A stretch of 64,000 bases of DNA from Loktanella sp. PT4BL (GTDB lineage: Bacteria; Pseudomonadota; Alphaproteobacteria; Rhodobacterales; Rhodobacteraceae), in the NCBI RefSeq assembly GCF_003201935.1, contig NZ_QJJL01000003.1, forward strand, positions 62,001 through 126,000, given 5' to 3'. The notes under the pieces were generated by a model. The model saw only the letters and a program-made list of their open reading frames with translations, was not told the origin of the DNA and did not search any database. Shown piece by piece: positions 27,677 through 36,111 of this stretch. The translations under genes and the position numbers were made by a program. Position 1 is the first letter of the stretch. Every line of letters begins with the position of its first letter.

Positions 27677-27693
27677 TTAGAGGGAATTGAGAT

Positions 27694-28056
27694 ATGCGCG
27701 TTAAAGGTGGAACCGTCACGCACCGTCGTCACAAAAAAGTACTCGACGCTGCCAAAGGTTATTATGATCGCCGCTCCAAGACCTTCAAGGTCGCGGCACA
27801 AGCGGTCGACAAAGCCAACCAATATGCAACCCGTGACCGTCACAACCGCAAGCGCAACTTCCGCGCTTTGTGGATCCAGCGGATCAACGCAGGTGTGCGC
27901 TCGGTTGACGAGACACTGAACTATTCCAAGTTCATCAACGGCCTGACACTGGCTGGCATCGAAGTGGACCGTAAGGTTCTTGCTGATCTGGCCGTGAACG
28001 AGCCTGAGGCATTTGCCGCTGTTGTTGGCAAAGCCAAGGATGCGCTGGCTGCTTAA
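27694..28056 (+). CDS. rplT: 50S ribosomal protein L20
   Basis: 120 residues; it opens [20 protein letters not shown] and contains YDRRSKTFK and [21 protein letters not shown]20 binds 23S rRNA early in 50S assembly and in many bacteria also represses its own operon. A good terminator follows, so in this strain pheS is not simply read through from this operon. Confidence 0.97.
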   Translation: MRVKGGTVTHRRHKKVLDAAKGYYDRRSKTFKVAAQAVDKANQYATRDRHNRKRNFRALWIQRINAGVRSVDETLNYSKFINGLTLAGIEVDRKVLADLAVNEPEAFAAVVGKAKDALAA

Positions 28057-28079
28057 GCCCCGCACCTGACATGAAAAGA

Positions 28080-28109
28080 AAGGCCGCACAGGAAACTGGG
28101 CGGCCTTTT
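28080..28109 (+). terminator. Rho-independent terminator of rpmI-rplT
   Basis: Stem AAGGCCGC (28080-28087) / GCGGCCTT (28100-28107) with a 12-base loop, followed by TTTT. The remaining gap to 28249 (about 140 bases) shows no gene. Confidence 0.85.
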
Positions 28110-28249
28110 GCGTTTGGGAGGTTGGCGGATCATGTGAATGTGTCTGCAATACCACGGGCGCGCAGGCTGCCCAAGTTCAGGCCACCCAATTGTCTGCTTG
28201 CGGCGCGAGCCGACCTGTCACCGATCCGCAGGCCGTTTGTCAGAAACTC

Positions 28250-29668
28250 TCAAACTCCATCGGGACTTGCCAGCTTAGCTAGCCCAGCATGCAGTGCAGC
28301 AAAGCAGGCCGGGTCAAAGGCAGATTCAACATCAGCGGCCATGATTTCCAGCGCTTTCGCGATCGGCATTGCGGCCCTGTAGGGCCTGTCCGCAGTGAGC
28401 GCATCAAAAACATCCGCAACGGCGAGTATGCGGGCCTCAAGACAAAGATCTTTACCCCCTAGTCCCTCAGGATAACCTTTCCCATCCATACGTTCATGGT
28501 GGGCTCCGGCAACAGGTGCAATATCGCGAAAGGCCTCGACCTTTTCGAGGATTGTCTGACTATACTTCGGATGCTGCCGGATGGTCGCCCATTCGGCGGC
28601 ATCCGGACGCCCCGGTTTGTCGAGGATCTGATTACTGACAGCCAGTTTTCCAAGATCATGCAAAAGCGCCGCACGCCGCAGCCAGCGCCGGTGATCCGCC
28701 GAAAGCCCGAGTTCTTCGGCGATCATGTCGGTATAGAGGGTGACCCGGTTGGAATGGTCGGCCGTAAAGGGCGATTTGGCATCGACGACGTCGGAAAAGG
28801 CCGAGGCGATGTCGTCGAGATAATCCTCGTCGACAGCTTGGGCCGTTTCGCTTGGGTCGAGTGAGAAAACAAGTTCCTCCAGACACGGATCATTCAAGCG
28901 GCTCCAAAAGTCAGGTGCTGCACTCGCCTCTTTGAAGGCTGCGACCAAAGCCGGATCAAACCAGCCGCCGGCGCGTCCTTCGATTTCGGCCATTGCGGCT
29001 TCTGGTCCCTGCGCCGAATGGAAAATGTCGACGACCTGCGCCATCAAAGCAATGTTTGAAATACGCGGTAAATCATCGCCCGAGAGGCCCAGTGGTTTGC
29101 CGCCGCCACCCCAATGCTCGTCAAGTGATCGGATGCCCTCTTGGACGGCATCCGAAAACCGCATCTTTGCGGCAATATCAGCACCACGGTTGCAACGCGT
29201 TTCAATCAGTTCACGGCTGATTTCGCCACCATTGCGCAGGATATTGACGGTTGCGCGTAGCCTTTCACTTAGGCCGGCGCCAAGCCCTGTCTTGGTGAAA
29301 ACAAAGCGCAATGCGGCAGTCAGGCTGCCGTCAATCATCTTGAAATCACGTTTGAAGGTGATGTCATCTGCAACGTAGAGTTCACAAATCCGTGCCGCGT
29401 TGCTGCTGCACCCAAGATCTTTCAACAAAAGGGTGAAATACAGGTCCTCATAGGCTTGCCCGGTCATCCCGAGGGCATTGCCAATGCGCGTCCCGATCCA
29501 GCAACAGCGAATACAGTGCCCCGGCGGCTGACCTTCCGTCATATCCAGCGCATAGCTCATCGCACCAAGTAGCGAACCCAGTCGCAAGGCGCGCGGTGAC
29601 AGGTGCGGACATGCTGCCGCATAGAGGCTTTCTGCGACAATGACGGGGGCTGCGGAGTGAATAAACAT
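28250..29668 (-). CDS. Tandem HD-GYP domain protein, first domain degenerate
   Basis: 472 residues. The C-terminal HD-GYP domain is canonical: His337-Asp338 (LLHDLGK), HPKYS, HHERMDGKGYPEG (390-402) and ILAVADVFDALTADRPYR, as in c-di-GMP phosphodiesterases. The N-terminal half looks like a second copy that has lost its ligands: KD in place of HD at 83-84 (LLLKDLG) and DEHWGGGGKPLG (183-194) in place of the HHExxDGxGYP segment. It has no receiver domain or membrane helix, so input is unclear. It lies alone, transcribed toward rplT. A phosphohydrolase on another nucleotide is also possible. Confidence 0.85.
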   Translation of the reverse strand: MFIHSAAPVIVAESLYAAACPHLSPRALRLGSLLGAMSYALDMTEGQPPGHCIRCCWIGTRIGNALGMTGQAYEDLYFTLLLKDLGCSSNAARICELYVADDITFKRDFKMIDGSLTAALRFVFTKTGLGAGLSERLRATVNILRNGGEISRELIETRCNRGADIAAKMRFSDAVQEGIRSLDEHWGGGGKPLGLSGDDLPRISNIALMAQVVDIFHSAQGPEAAMAEIEGRAGGWFDPALVAAFKEASAAPDFWSRLNDPCLEELVFSLDPSETAQAVDEDYLDDIASAFSDVVDAKSPFTADHSNRVTLYTDMIAEELGLSADHRRWLRRAALLHDLGKLAVSNQILDKPGRPDAAEWATIRQHPKYSQTILEKVEAFRDIAPVAGAHHERMDGKGYPEGLGGKDLCLEARILAVADVFDALTADRPYRAAMPIAKALEIMAADVESAFDPACFAALHAGLAKLASPDGV

Positions 29669-29899
29669 GCACGCGTCTTACGACAGCAAAGTTAAGAGGA
29701 GCTTAGGTGCCGCGTCACGGGAGGCCGCCCAATCGCTGCCCTCAACCGGTCTTGCTTCTGTTTGCAAGGTCACAATTAGAGGCAAATTTTCAATATTCTG
29801 TCTTAATTGGAACAAAGCCTGAGGTGATTAGCGAACAAATTGAAAAGCCGTGTGCCGCGCCGTTTGCGTATCTCGTGCGTGTTTAGAAGGAATGATGCA

Positions 29900-30556
29900 G
29901 TGTTTGATATATTCGGGGGTAAGAATTTTCTGTCGCAGTGCGCCCAAACCCAAAGACCGACCGGTGCTCGCACAATTTTCAAGAAATTCCGGCAAGATGA
30001 GAATGGTACGGTTACTGTGGATTTTGTGGTCATCACAGCGATCGCAGCTATTCTCGGGATCGGTGCGTCTCAGGCTGTCTGGAACGGGACCAGAGAGTTT
30101 GCGATGGATGTTGTGGCGGCTCTGGGTGATACACAACCACCTGCTATAGGTGGTAGCGGCGGGAGCACCGGCGACAGTGGCAGCAATGGCAACACCGGAG
30201 GCGGTGATAGCAGCGGCAACACTGGCAGCAGCGGCAACACTGGCAGCGGCGGCAACGGCAACACTGGCGGCAACGGCAACACTGGCAGCAGCGGCAATAC
30301 TGGCAGCGGCAGCGGTAGCACTGGCAACGGCGGTTCCGGCAATAATGGCAACGGCAACAACGGCAATAGCGGTAACAGCAACCACGGTAACGGCAACGGT
30401 AACAACGGCAACGGCAACGGCAACGGCAATAATGGCGGTAGCAACAACACCGGCAATGGCAATAATGGTGGCGGCAACAATACCAGCTCTGGGAATAGCA
30501 ATAGCAATAGCAATAGCAACGGCAACGGCAACGGCAACGGCAGAGGTAACCGGTGA
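29900..30556 (+). CDS. Flp/TadE-like pilin-type protein with long Gly/Asn/Ser repeat tail
   Basis: 218 residues from GTG 29900, with AAGGA 9 bases upstream. A 36-residue basic leader ends in DENG, followed by TVTVDFVVITAIAAILGIG, a hydrophobic helix with an acidic residue at +5. This is the type IVb (Flp) prepilin pattern common in Rhodobacterales. From about residue 84 the protein is only Gly, Asn, Ser, Thr and a few others in hexapeptide-like units. Such a tail is unusual for Flp pilins. No tad/cpa genes are nearby. It may be an exported adhesive or structural filament subunit (inference). Confidence 0.6.
   Translation: MFDIFGGKNFLSQCAQTQRPTGARTIFKKFRQDENGTVTVDFVVITAIAAILGIGASQAVWNGTREFAMDVVAALGDTQPPAIGGSGGSTGDSGSNGNTGGGDSSGNTGSSGNTGSGGNGNTGGNGNTGSSGNTGSGSGSTGNGGSGNNGNGNNGNSGNSNHGNGNGNNGNGNGNGNNGGSNNTGNGNNGGGNNTSSGNSNSNSNSNGNGNGNGRGNR
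30149..30550 (+). repeat. Degenerate GGCAAC-type hexanucleotide/nonanucleotide repeat tract
   Basis: About 400 bases built from GGCAAC, GGCAGC and ACTGGCAGC units, all multiples of three, so length changes keep the frame. Because the units lack stop codons in any frame, several long false open frames appear on both strands here. Confidence 0.9.
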
Positions 30557-30621
30557 CGTGATGGCGCGCACTTCATTGCCCGTTCCGTTGGCAGGACTGC
30601 CGCGCCAAGGCTGAACGCTTC

Positions 30622-30650
30622 TTGCAACCATGGCGCCATTTCGCTAACTC
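30622..30650 (+). promoter_or_regulatory. Putative promoter of pheS
   Basis: TTGCAA (30622-30627), 17 bases, TAACTC (30645-30650), 28 bases before the pheS ATG. Confidence 0.4.
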
Positions 30651-30677
30651 CGCGGTGACGATTGCAAGAGGTGCGGC

Positions 30678-31751
30678 ATGGACGATCTGAAACAAAAATA
30701 CCTTAGCTTGATTGCCGATGCCGCCGATGAGGCCGCCATCGAAGACCTGCGCGTGCAGGCCGTGGGCAAAAAGGGCGAGATCAGTTTGCAGATGCGTGAG
30801 CTGGGCAAAATGACGCCCGAGGAACGCCAGACCGCAGGCCCCGCGCTCAATGCGCTAAAGGATGAGATCAATTCCGCACTGGCGGCCAAGAAAATGGCGC
30901 TGGCCGATGCCGCCCTTGATGCCCGCCTGCGCGACGAATGGCTGGATGTGACCCTGCCTGCGCGTCAGACGCGCCAAGGCACCATCCACCCCATCAGCCA
31001 GGTGACCGAAGAAGTGACTGCGATCTTCGCAGATATGGGGTTCCGCGTCGCCGAAGGCCCGCAGATCGAAAGCGACTGGTACAACTTCGACGCCCTCAAC
31101 ATCCCCGGCCACCACCCCGCACGCGCCGAGATGGACACGTTTTATACCCATCGCGCGCCGGGCGATAACCGCCCGCCGCATGTGCTGCGCACGCACACCA
31201 GCCCTGTGCAAATCCGCTCGATGGAGGCCACAGGCGCGCCGACCCGCATCATCTGCCCCGGTCGCGTGTACCGCGCCGATTACGACCAGACACACACCCC
31301 GATGTTCCATCAGGTCGAAGGGCTGGCGATCGACAAAGACATCTCGATGGCGAACCTGAAATGGGTGCTTGAGGAGTTCGTGAAGGCTTATTTCGAGGTC
31401 GACCACGTCGACATCCGCTTCCGCGCGTCCCACTTCCCCTTCACCGAGCCATCGGCCGAGGTCGATATCCGCTGTTCATGGGAAGGCGGCACGCTCAAGG
31501 TGGGCGAGGGCGACGATTGGCTGGAGATTCTGGGCTCCGGCATGGTCCATCCCAAGGTGCTTGAGGCTGGCGGGATTGATCCGGCCGAATGGCAAGGCTT
31601 TGCCTTCGGCATGGGCATCGACCGGATCGCGATGCTGAAATACGGCATCCCCGATCTGCGGGCGTTCTTTGACAGCGATCTGCGGTGGCTGCGGCACTAC
31701 GGGTTCAGCGCGCTGGATGTGCCGACGTTGCATGGTGGGTTGAGTCGGTGA
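30678..31751 (+). CDS. pheS: Phenylalanine-tRNA ligase subunit alpha
   Basis: 357 residues. It is the catalytic class II synthetase subunit. After the N-terminal coiled coil, motif 2 ([20 protein letters not shown]) and motif 3 ([20 protein letters not shown]) are readable, with [10 protein letters not shown] between. It acts as an (alpha-beta)2 tetramer with PheT, encoded 1.4 kb downstream. The stop overlaps the GTG start of an accessory gene, which separates it from the usual neighbours. Confidence 0.97.
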   Translation: MDDLKQKYLSLIADAADEAAIEDLRVQAVGKKGEISLQMRELGKMTPEERQTAGPALNALKDEINSALAAKKMALADAALDARLRDEWLDVTLPARQTRQGTIHPISQVTEEVTAIFADMGFRVAEGPQIESDWYNFDALNIPGHHPARAEMDTFYTHRAPGDNRPPHVLRTHTSPVQIRSMEATGAPTRIICPGRVYRADYDQTHTPMFHQVEGLAIDKDISMANLKWVLEEFVKAYFEVDHVDIRFRASHFPFTEPSAEVDIRCSWEGGTLKVGEGDDWLEILGSGMVHPKVLEAGGIDPAEWQGFAFGMGIDRIAMLKYGIPDLRAFFDSDLRWLRHYGFSALDVPTLHGGLSR

Positions 31752-32248
31752 CTTCCAGTGATATCTTTGAAGGTATTACGGCAGTTTCTCAGTTGGGCAG
31801 TACCATAGTCTTGGGCTTAGCTACTTGGGTTGCATTTGTCCAACTGAGCGCGTGGAAGAATGAACGGCGTCTACAAATCTATGCGAACAAGACCAAGTGC
31901 TACTCGGACTTTGTTTCTTCGCTGGCAAGTTATTTTGACTATATTTGTGCAAACGGCGACATGGCCTGTTCGCAAAGGCAGCGCTTCTTTGAAGATCACA
32001 ACAAACTGGCCATAGTTGGATCACCGGAGGTGCTAGAGAGGGCGTTCCTCCATGCTAAAGCAAATTTGGAACACGCGAGAGCAATTCACAAGAAAGAGGA
32101 CTTCTCCAAGGAAGAAATGGGTAATTTAGATTCCGAATCTGACAGGACGCAGAGGGAACTACTGATCGCCATGAGAAATGAAATCTATGGCAAATCATCA
32201 GACAACGTTCATGCGATTGACGCGATGTTCAGGGAATACAACCAATAG
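31748..32248 (+). CDS. Accessory membrane-anchored helical protein inserted between pheS and pheT
   Basis: 166 residues from GTG 31748 (GTGA overlap with pheS). One N-terminal membrane helix ([20 protein letters not shown]) is followed by a cytoplasmic helical domain with the patterns [13 protein letters not shown] and [13 protein letters not shown] know this pattern from scattered accessory genes, often near restriction or phage loci, without a known function. The gene is visibly richer in A+T than its neighbours and uses rarer codons, so recent acquisition is likely. It is not part of the core pheST operon. Confidence 0.7.
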   Translation: MTSSDIFEGITAVSQLGSTIVLGLATWVAFVQLSAWKNERRLQIYANKTKCYSDFVSSLASYFDYICANGDMACSQRQRFFEDHNKLAIVGSPEVLERAFLHAKANLEHARAIHKKEDFSKEEMGNLDSESDRTQRELLIAMRNEIYGKSSDNVHAIDAMFREYNQ

Positions 32249-32309
32249 AGTTGCGACACTCCGAAGCCGTGTTCTTCTAACGAGCATTACATGATTGCGC
32301 TCGGTTCGC

Positions 32310-32386
32310 CGGGCAGCGCCCGAGCCGGGGCGCCGCCCGTTTGAACCTAAAAAGGTCCACTGGACATTTTCCAAGACGGTTCAAAC
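32310..32386. repeat. Compound palindromic element
   Basis: Two back-to-back inverted repeats: CGGGCaGCGCCC / GGGCGCcGCCCG (32310-32321 and 32328-32339), and outer arms GTTTGAACC (32339-32347) / GGTTCAAAC (32378-32386) enclosing GTCCA-c-TGGAC. It looks like a dispersed non-coding repeat (REP/MITE-like) next to the inserted gene. Confidence 0.6.
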
Positions 32387-32435
32387 CCCCGAGGTCCGGA
32401 CACTCCCCTAACGTTCCGCGTCAAACCAATGTAGG

Positions 32436-32450
32436 GTGGGTGAAACCCAC
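32436..32450. repeat. Short palindrome GTGGGT-gaa-ACCCAC
   Basis: It lies in the context TGTAGGGTGGGT, 18 bases before the ASCH gene. It resembles the GGTGGAT/ATCCACC palindromes at 20689 and 36086 and may be a diverged member of the same family. Confidence 0.5.
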
Positions 32451-32467
32451 GCGCACAAAGGCACCCC

Positions 32468-32896
32468 ATGACCAACGACACCGAAGACCTCCAAGACACA
32501 TACCCCGGCGCAGGCACCTTCAAATTCGGCGATAGCGCGGCCTTGTGCCAGCACCTCATCGCCCTTGTCCGCCAAGGTAAGAAGACCGCCACCTGCGGCG
32601 CTTTGGCCGATTTCGACGGTGAGCCCGAGGCGATGCCCGTCGTCGGCCGCTGCGATATCGCCGCGAACTGGGACGGCACGCCCGCATTGGTCATCCGCAC
32701 CACGAAAGTCGAAGAAATCCGCTATTGCGACGTGACCGAAGAGATGGCGCTGGCAGAGGGCGAGAACGACACGCTGCTGGGCTGGCGCAAGGATCACAAA
32801 GCCTATTTCAAGCGTAACGGCGGGTTTGACCCCGAAATGATGCTGGTGTTCGAGCATTTCGAACTGGTCGAGGACCTCGCAGGGCGCGAATTGTAG
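32468..32896 (+). CDS. ASCH domain protein
   Basis: 142 residues, cytoplasmic. The ASCH fold (related to PUA, probable RNA binding) is suggested by TFKFGDSAALCQHLIALVRQ, GKKTATCGA and the ending EHFELVEDL. Homologues are often listed as ASCH domain proteins of unknown function; one E. coli member (YqfB) is an amidohydrolase on N4-acetylcytidine. Location between pheS and pheT, directly abutting the next gene, suits a role near RNA metabolism but does not prove it. Confidence 0.85.
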   Translation: MTNDTEDLQDTYPGAGTFKFGDSAALCQHLIALVRQGKKTATCGALADFDGEPEAMPVVGRCDIAANWDGTPALVIRTTKVEEIRYCDVTEEMALAEGENDTLLGWRKDHKAYFKRNGGFDPEMMLVFEHFELVEDLAGREL

Positions 32897-33100
32897 ATGC
32901 GGCTCTACGTCATCTTCTTGATCACGCTGATCATCGGCGGCCACATCGCGATGTGGACCTCGGACATGCCGCGCGATCTGGCGCTGCGGTTGACGCTGAT
33001 CAACGCGGCTGGCTGGGGCGTGATCCTGATCCCTGCATGGCTGGTGTCCAAATGGGCTGCGGCACATCAGCGTCGCAGCGGTCCGCAGTCCCGGACCTGA
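32897..33100 (+). CDS. Small two-helix membrane protein upstream of pheT
   Basis: 67 residues. It starts at the base after the ASCH stop codon. There are two hydrophobic helices (LYVIFLITLIIGGHIAMW, NAAGWGVILIPAWLVS) and a basic end. The last codons and the stop fall inside the palindrome 33074-33120, so the C terminus is encoded by repeat sequence. No family name known. Confidence 0.65.
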   Translation: MRLYVIFLITLIIGGHIAMWTSDMPRDLALRLTLINAAGWGVILIPAWLVSKWAAAHQRRSGPQSRT

Positions 33101-33120
33101 TCCGGGACCTCACCGCTGCG
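33074..33120. repeat. Nested inverted repeat overlapping the end of the small membrane protein gene
   Basis: Outer arms CGCAGCGGT (33074-33082) / ACCGCTGCG (33112-33120), inner arms TCCCGGA (33089-33095) / TCCGGGA (33101-33107). It is a large hairpin without a T run, in the pheT leader, and could also affect pheT expression. Confidence 0.7.
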
Positions 33121-33192
33121 TATCGCCCCCTTTCCCATTGCGGCGTAATCCGCTAATCCCGTCGCAACAGATTTAACCCGCAGGACGGACCC

Positions 33193-35589
33193 ATGAAATT
33201 CACGCTTTCCTGGCTGAAACACCACCTTGAAACCGACGCCTCTGTTGCGGACATCGCCTATGCGCTGACCGATCTGGGGCTTGAGGTGGAAGGCATCGAA
33301 AACCCCATCGACAAGCTGGCGGATTTCACCATCGGCAAGGTGGTTTCGGCGGAAAAGCACCCCGATGCCGACAAACTTCAGGTTTGTCAGGTCGAAACGG
33401 CAGATGGCCCGACCCAGATCATTTGTGGCGCACCCAACGCACGCGCAGGCATCACCGTCGTGATCGCCAGCCCCGGCACCTATGTCCCCGGCATCGACAC
33501 GACGATCGGCGTGGGCAAAATCCGCGGGATCGAAAGCCATGGCATGATGTGTTCCGAGCGCGAGATGGAACTCTCCGAAGAACATGACGGTATCATCGAA
33601 CTGCCCTCGGGCGAGGTGGGTCAGCGGTTCACCGACTGGCTGGCCGAGAACAGTCCTGAAAAAGTCGACCCTGTGATTGAAATCGCGATCACGCCAAACC
33701 GCCCTGATGCCCTTGGCGTCCGTGGCATCGCCCGCGATCTGGCGGCGCGCGGCATCGGCAAACTGCTTCCCCTATCGGTTGATCCTGTGCCCGCGTCCTT
33801 CAAGGCCGATCTTGGCGTGAGTATTGCCGAGGATACATCGGATGGCTGCCCCGTCTTCTGTGGCCGCCTGATCAAAGGTGTCAAGAACGGCCCCAGCCCA
33901 GACTGGCTGCAAGCGCAACTGCGCGCCATCGGTCTGCGCCCCATCAGTTTCCTTGTCGATGTAACCAACTGGTTCACCTACGACCTGAACCGCCCGCTGC
34001 ACGTCTTTGACGCCGACAAGGTGCAGGGCAACCTGCGCGTCCATCGCGCCAAAGGGGGCGAGACGCTAACAGCACTTGATGACAAGGAATACACACTGCA
34101 GGCAGGCCAGATGGTGATTTCCGATGACAACGGCCCCGAAAGCATCGCGGGGATCATGGGCGGGCTCGAAACAGGCTGCACGGAAGACACTGTAAACGTC
34201 TTCGTCGAAAGCGCCTATTGGGATCCCGTCCAGATTGCCTACACGGGTCGTGCGCTCAAGATCAACTCGGACGCGCGGTATCGGTTTGAACGTGGTGTTG
34301 ACCCTGCGTTCACGCCAGAGGGTCTTGAACACGCGGTGCGGATGATCGTCGACCATGCGGGTGGCGAGGTGTCCGAAGTGATCCAGGCAGGTGCTGTGCC
34401 CGATACGTCGCGCGCCTACAAGCTTGACGCCAAGCGCGTGATCTCGCTGGTGGGCATGGATATTTCGGAATCCACCCAGCGCTGCACTTTGACCGACCTT
34501 GGTTTTGTCATGGACGGCAATATGGCCCATGTGCCCTCGTGGCGTCCCGATGTGCAGGGCGAGGCGGATCTGGTCGAAGAGGTTGCGCGGATTGCGTCCT
34601 TGACGAAACTCAAAGGCAAGCCTTTGCCGCGCATTGACGCGGGCGTACCCAAGCCGATCCTGACAGCCGGTCAGATGCGCCAGCAGGCGGCACGCCGGAC
34701 CGCGGCAGCGCTGGGGTACAACGAATGTGTGACCTACAGCTTTATTGATGCCGAGGCGGCCAAGCTCTTTGGCGGCGGTGATGACGCGACCATGCTGGAG
34801 AACCCGATCAGTTCCGAGATGTCGCATATGCGGCCCGCGTTGCTGCCCGGGCTTTTGCGTGCCGCAGCGCGCAATCAGGCAAGGGGGTTCATGGACATGG
34901 CCCTATTCGAGGTCGGTGCAGGTTTCCACGGCGGCGAGCCGGGTGAGCAGCATATGTTGGTCTCGGGTGTCCTGATCGGGCGGACAGGGCCCAAGGATGT
35001 GCATGGCACGTCGCGGCCTGTTGATGTCTATGATGCCAAGGCCGATGCCGAGGCGATCCTTGCGGCAATCGGCGCGCCTGCGAAGGTGCAGATCCTGCGC
35101 GGTGCGCCCGATTGGTGGCACCCCGGACGGCATGGCAAGATTTGCCTCGGTCCGAAGAAGGTGCTGGGTATCTTTGGCGAACTGCACCCGCGTGTGCTGC
35201 GCGAGATGGATATCAAAGGGCCGGCAGTGGCCTTCACCATTTGGCCGGACGAAGTGCCGGTGCCCAAGAACAAGACCGCCACGCGCGCAGCTTTGGTGGC
35301 GACGGATTTGCAGGCGGTTGAGCGCGACTTTGCCTTTGTGGTAGATGCGCAGGTCGAGGCGCTGACGCTGGTCAACGCCGCTGCGGGTGCGGACAAGACC
35401 CTGATCACCGATGTGCGCGTGTTTGACGAATTCATTGGCGGGTCGCTGGGTGAGGGCAAGAAATCCTTGGCTGTGACCGTGCGTTTGCAGCCGACCGAAG
35501 CGACGTTGAAGGACGCCGATATCGAGGCGGTCAGCGCCAAGATCGTCGAGAAAGTGACGAAAGCCACAGGAGGTGTCCTGCGCGGATGA
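33193..35589 (+). CDS. pheT: Phenylalanine-tRNA ligase subunit beta
   Basis: 798 residues, standard for bacterial PheT. The N-terminal EMAP/tRNA-binding-like domain (residues ~40-150, DADKLQVCQVETADGPTQII), the B3/B4 editing region, a B5 domain and the C-terminal anticodon-binding B8 domain (TDLQAVERDFAFVVD, VRLQPTEATLKD) are recognisable. It pairs with PheS. The start is ATG 33193 with CAGGACGG upstream. The operon is unusual only for the insertions upstream. Confidence 0.97.
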   Translation: MKFTLSWLKHHLETDASVADIAYALTDLGLEVEGIENPIDKLADFTIGKVVSAEKHPDADKLQVCQVETADGPTQIICGAPNARAGITVVIASPGTYVPGIDTTIGVGKIRGIESHGMMCSEREMELSEEHDGIIELPSGEVGQRFTDWLAENSPEKVDPVIEIAITPNRPDALGVRGIARDLAARGIGKLLPLSVDPVPASFKADLGVSIAEDTSDGCPVFCGRLIKGVKNGPSPDWLQAQLRAIGLRPISFLVDVTNWFTYDLNRPLHVFDADKVQGNLRVHRAKGGETLTALDDKEYTLQAGQMVISDDNGPESIAGIMGGLETGCTEDTVNVFVESAYWDPVQIAYTGRALKINSDARYRFERGVDPAFTPEGLEHAVRMIVDHAGGEVSEVIQAGAVPDTSRAYKLDAKRVISLVGMDISESTQRCTLTDLGFVMDGNMAHVPSWRPDVQGEADLVEEVARIASLTKLKGKPLPRIDAGVPKPILTAGQMRQQAARRTAAALGYNECVTYSFIDAEAAKLFGGGDDATMLENPISSEMSHMRPALLPGLLRAAARNQARGFMDMALFEVGAGFHGGEPGEQHMLVSGVLIGRTGPKDVHGTSRPVDVYDAKADAEAILAAIGAPAKVQILRGAPDWWHPGRHGKICLGPKKVLGIFGELHPRVLREMDIKGPAVAFTIWPDEVPVPKNKTATRAALVATDLQAVERDFAFVVDAQVEALTLVNAAAGADKTLITDVRVFDEFIGGSLGEGKKSLAVTVRLQPTEATLKDADIEAVSAKIVEKVTKATGGVLRG

Positions 35590-35639
35590 TTCTGCGCCGC
35601 GCCCACGGCCTGTAAGAAACGAAACGAAGGAGCCCCAAT

Positions 35640-36089
35640 ATGACCCTGAAGATTTATCTATCCGGCGAAATCCACACCGACTGGCGCGAGCAGATCATCA
35701 CCGGTGCAGCGGGGCTTGATGTGGCGTTTGACGGGCCGGTGACGGACCATGATGCATCGGATGATTGCGGTGTCGCAATCATGGGTGCGGAAGAGAAAAA
35801 GTTCTGGCACGACAACAAGGGTGCCAACCTCAATGCGATCCGCACGCGGCACGGGCTTCAGAATGCCGATATCGTGGTTGTGCGCTTTGGCGAGAAATAC
35901 AAACAGTGGAACGCAGCCTTTGATGCAGGCTATGCGGCGGCCCTTGGCAAGTCGCTGATCGTGATGCACGGGCCAGAGCACCAGCACCCGCTGAAGGAAG
36001 TCGACGCCGCGGCCCTTGCCGTTGTGGAAGAGCCGCAGCAGGTGGTGGATATCCTCGCCTACGTTTTGAACGGGACATTGCCGGGGTAA
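35640..36089 (+). CDS. YtoQ family protein
   Basis: 149 residues. It resembles nucleoside 2-deoxyribosyltransferase-like folds: IYLSGEIHTDWREQI at the N terminus, and DIVVVRFGEKYKQWNAAFDA near residue 78-97. YtoQ proteins have no firmly assigned reaction. GAAGGAG precedes ATG 35640. The stop codon lies within an 11-bp inverted repeat. Confidence 0.88.
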   Translation: MTLKIYLSGEIHTDWREQIITGAAGLDVAFDGPVTDHDASDDCGVAIMGAEEKKFWHDNKGANLNAIRTRHGLQNADIVVVRFGEKYKQWNAAFDAGYAAALGKSLIVMHGPEHQHPLKEVDAAALAVVEEPQQVVDILAYVLNGTLPG

Positions 36090-36111
36090 GGTGGATTTCA
36101 ATCCACCTTAC
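36086..36111. repeat. Short palindromic repeat, copy 2
   Basis: Perfect arms GTAAGGTGGAT (36086-36096) / ATCCACCTTAC (36101-36111) around TTCA. It matches the core and flank of the copy at 20689. It spans the ytoQ stop and the final codons of the convergent GST gene, so it could serve as a bidirectional end hairpin. Confidence 0.7.

Noticed and set aside
30070..30639. Long Leu/Pro-rich minus-strand frame and an Ala/Thr-rich plus-strand frame over the repeat tract
   Set aside because: Hexanucleotide repeats without stops leave all frames open; the pilin-like frame alone has a start site and a structured N terminus.
32378..32390. Second tRNA-like T-loop GGTTCAAACCCCC
   Set aside because: It is one arm of a palindromic repeat; no cloverleaf can be drawn.
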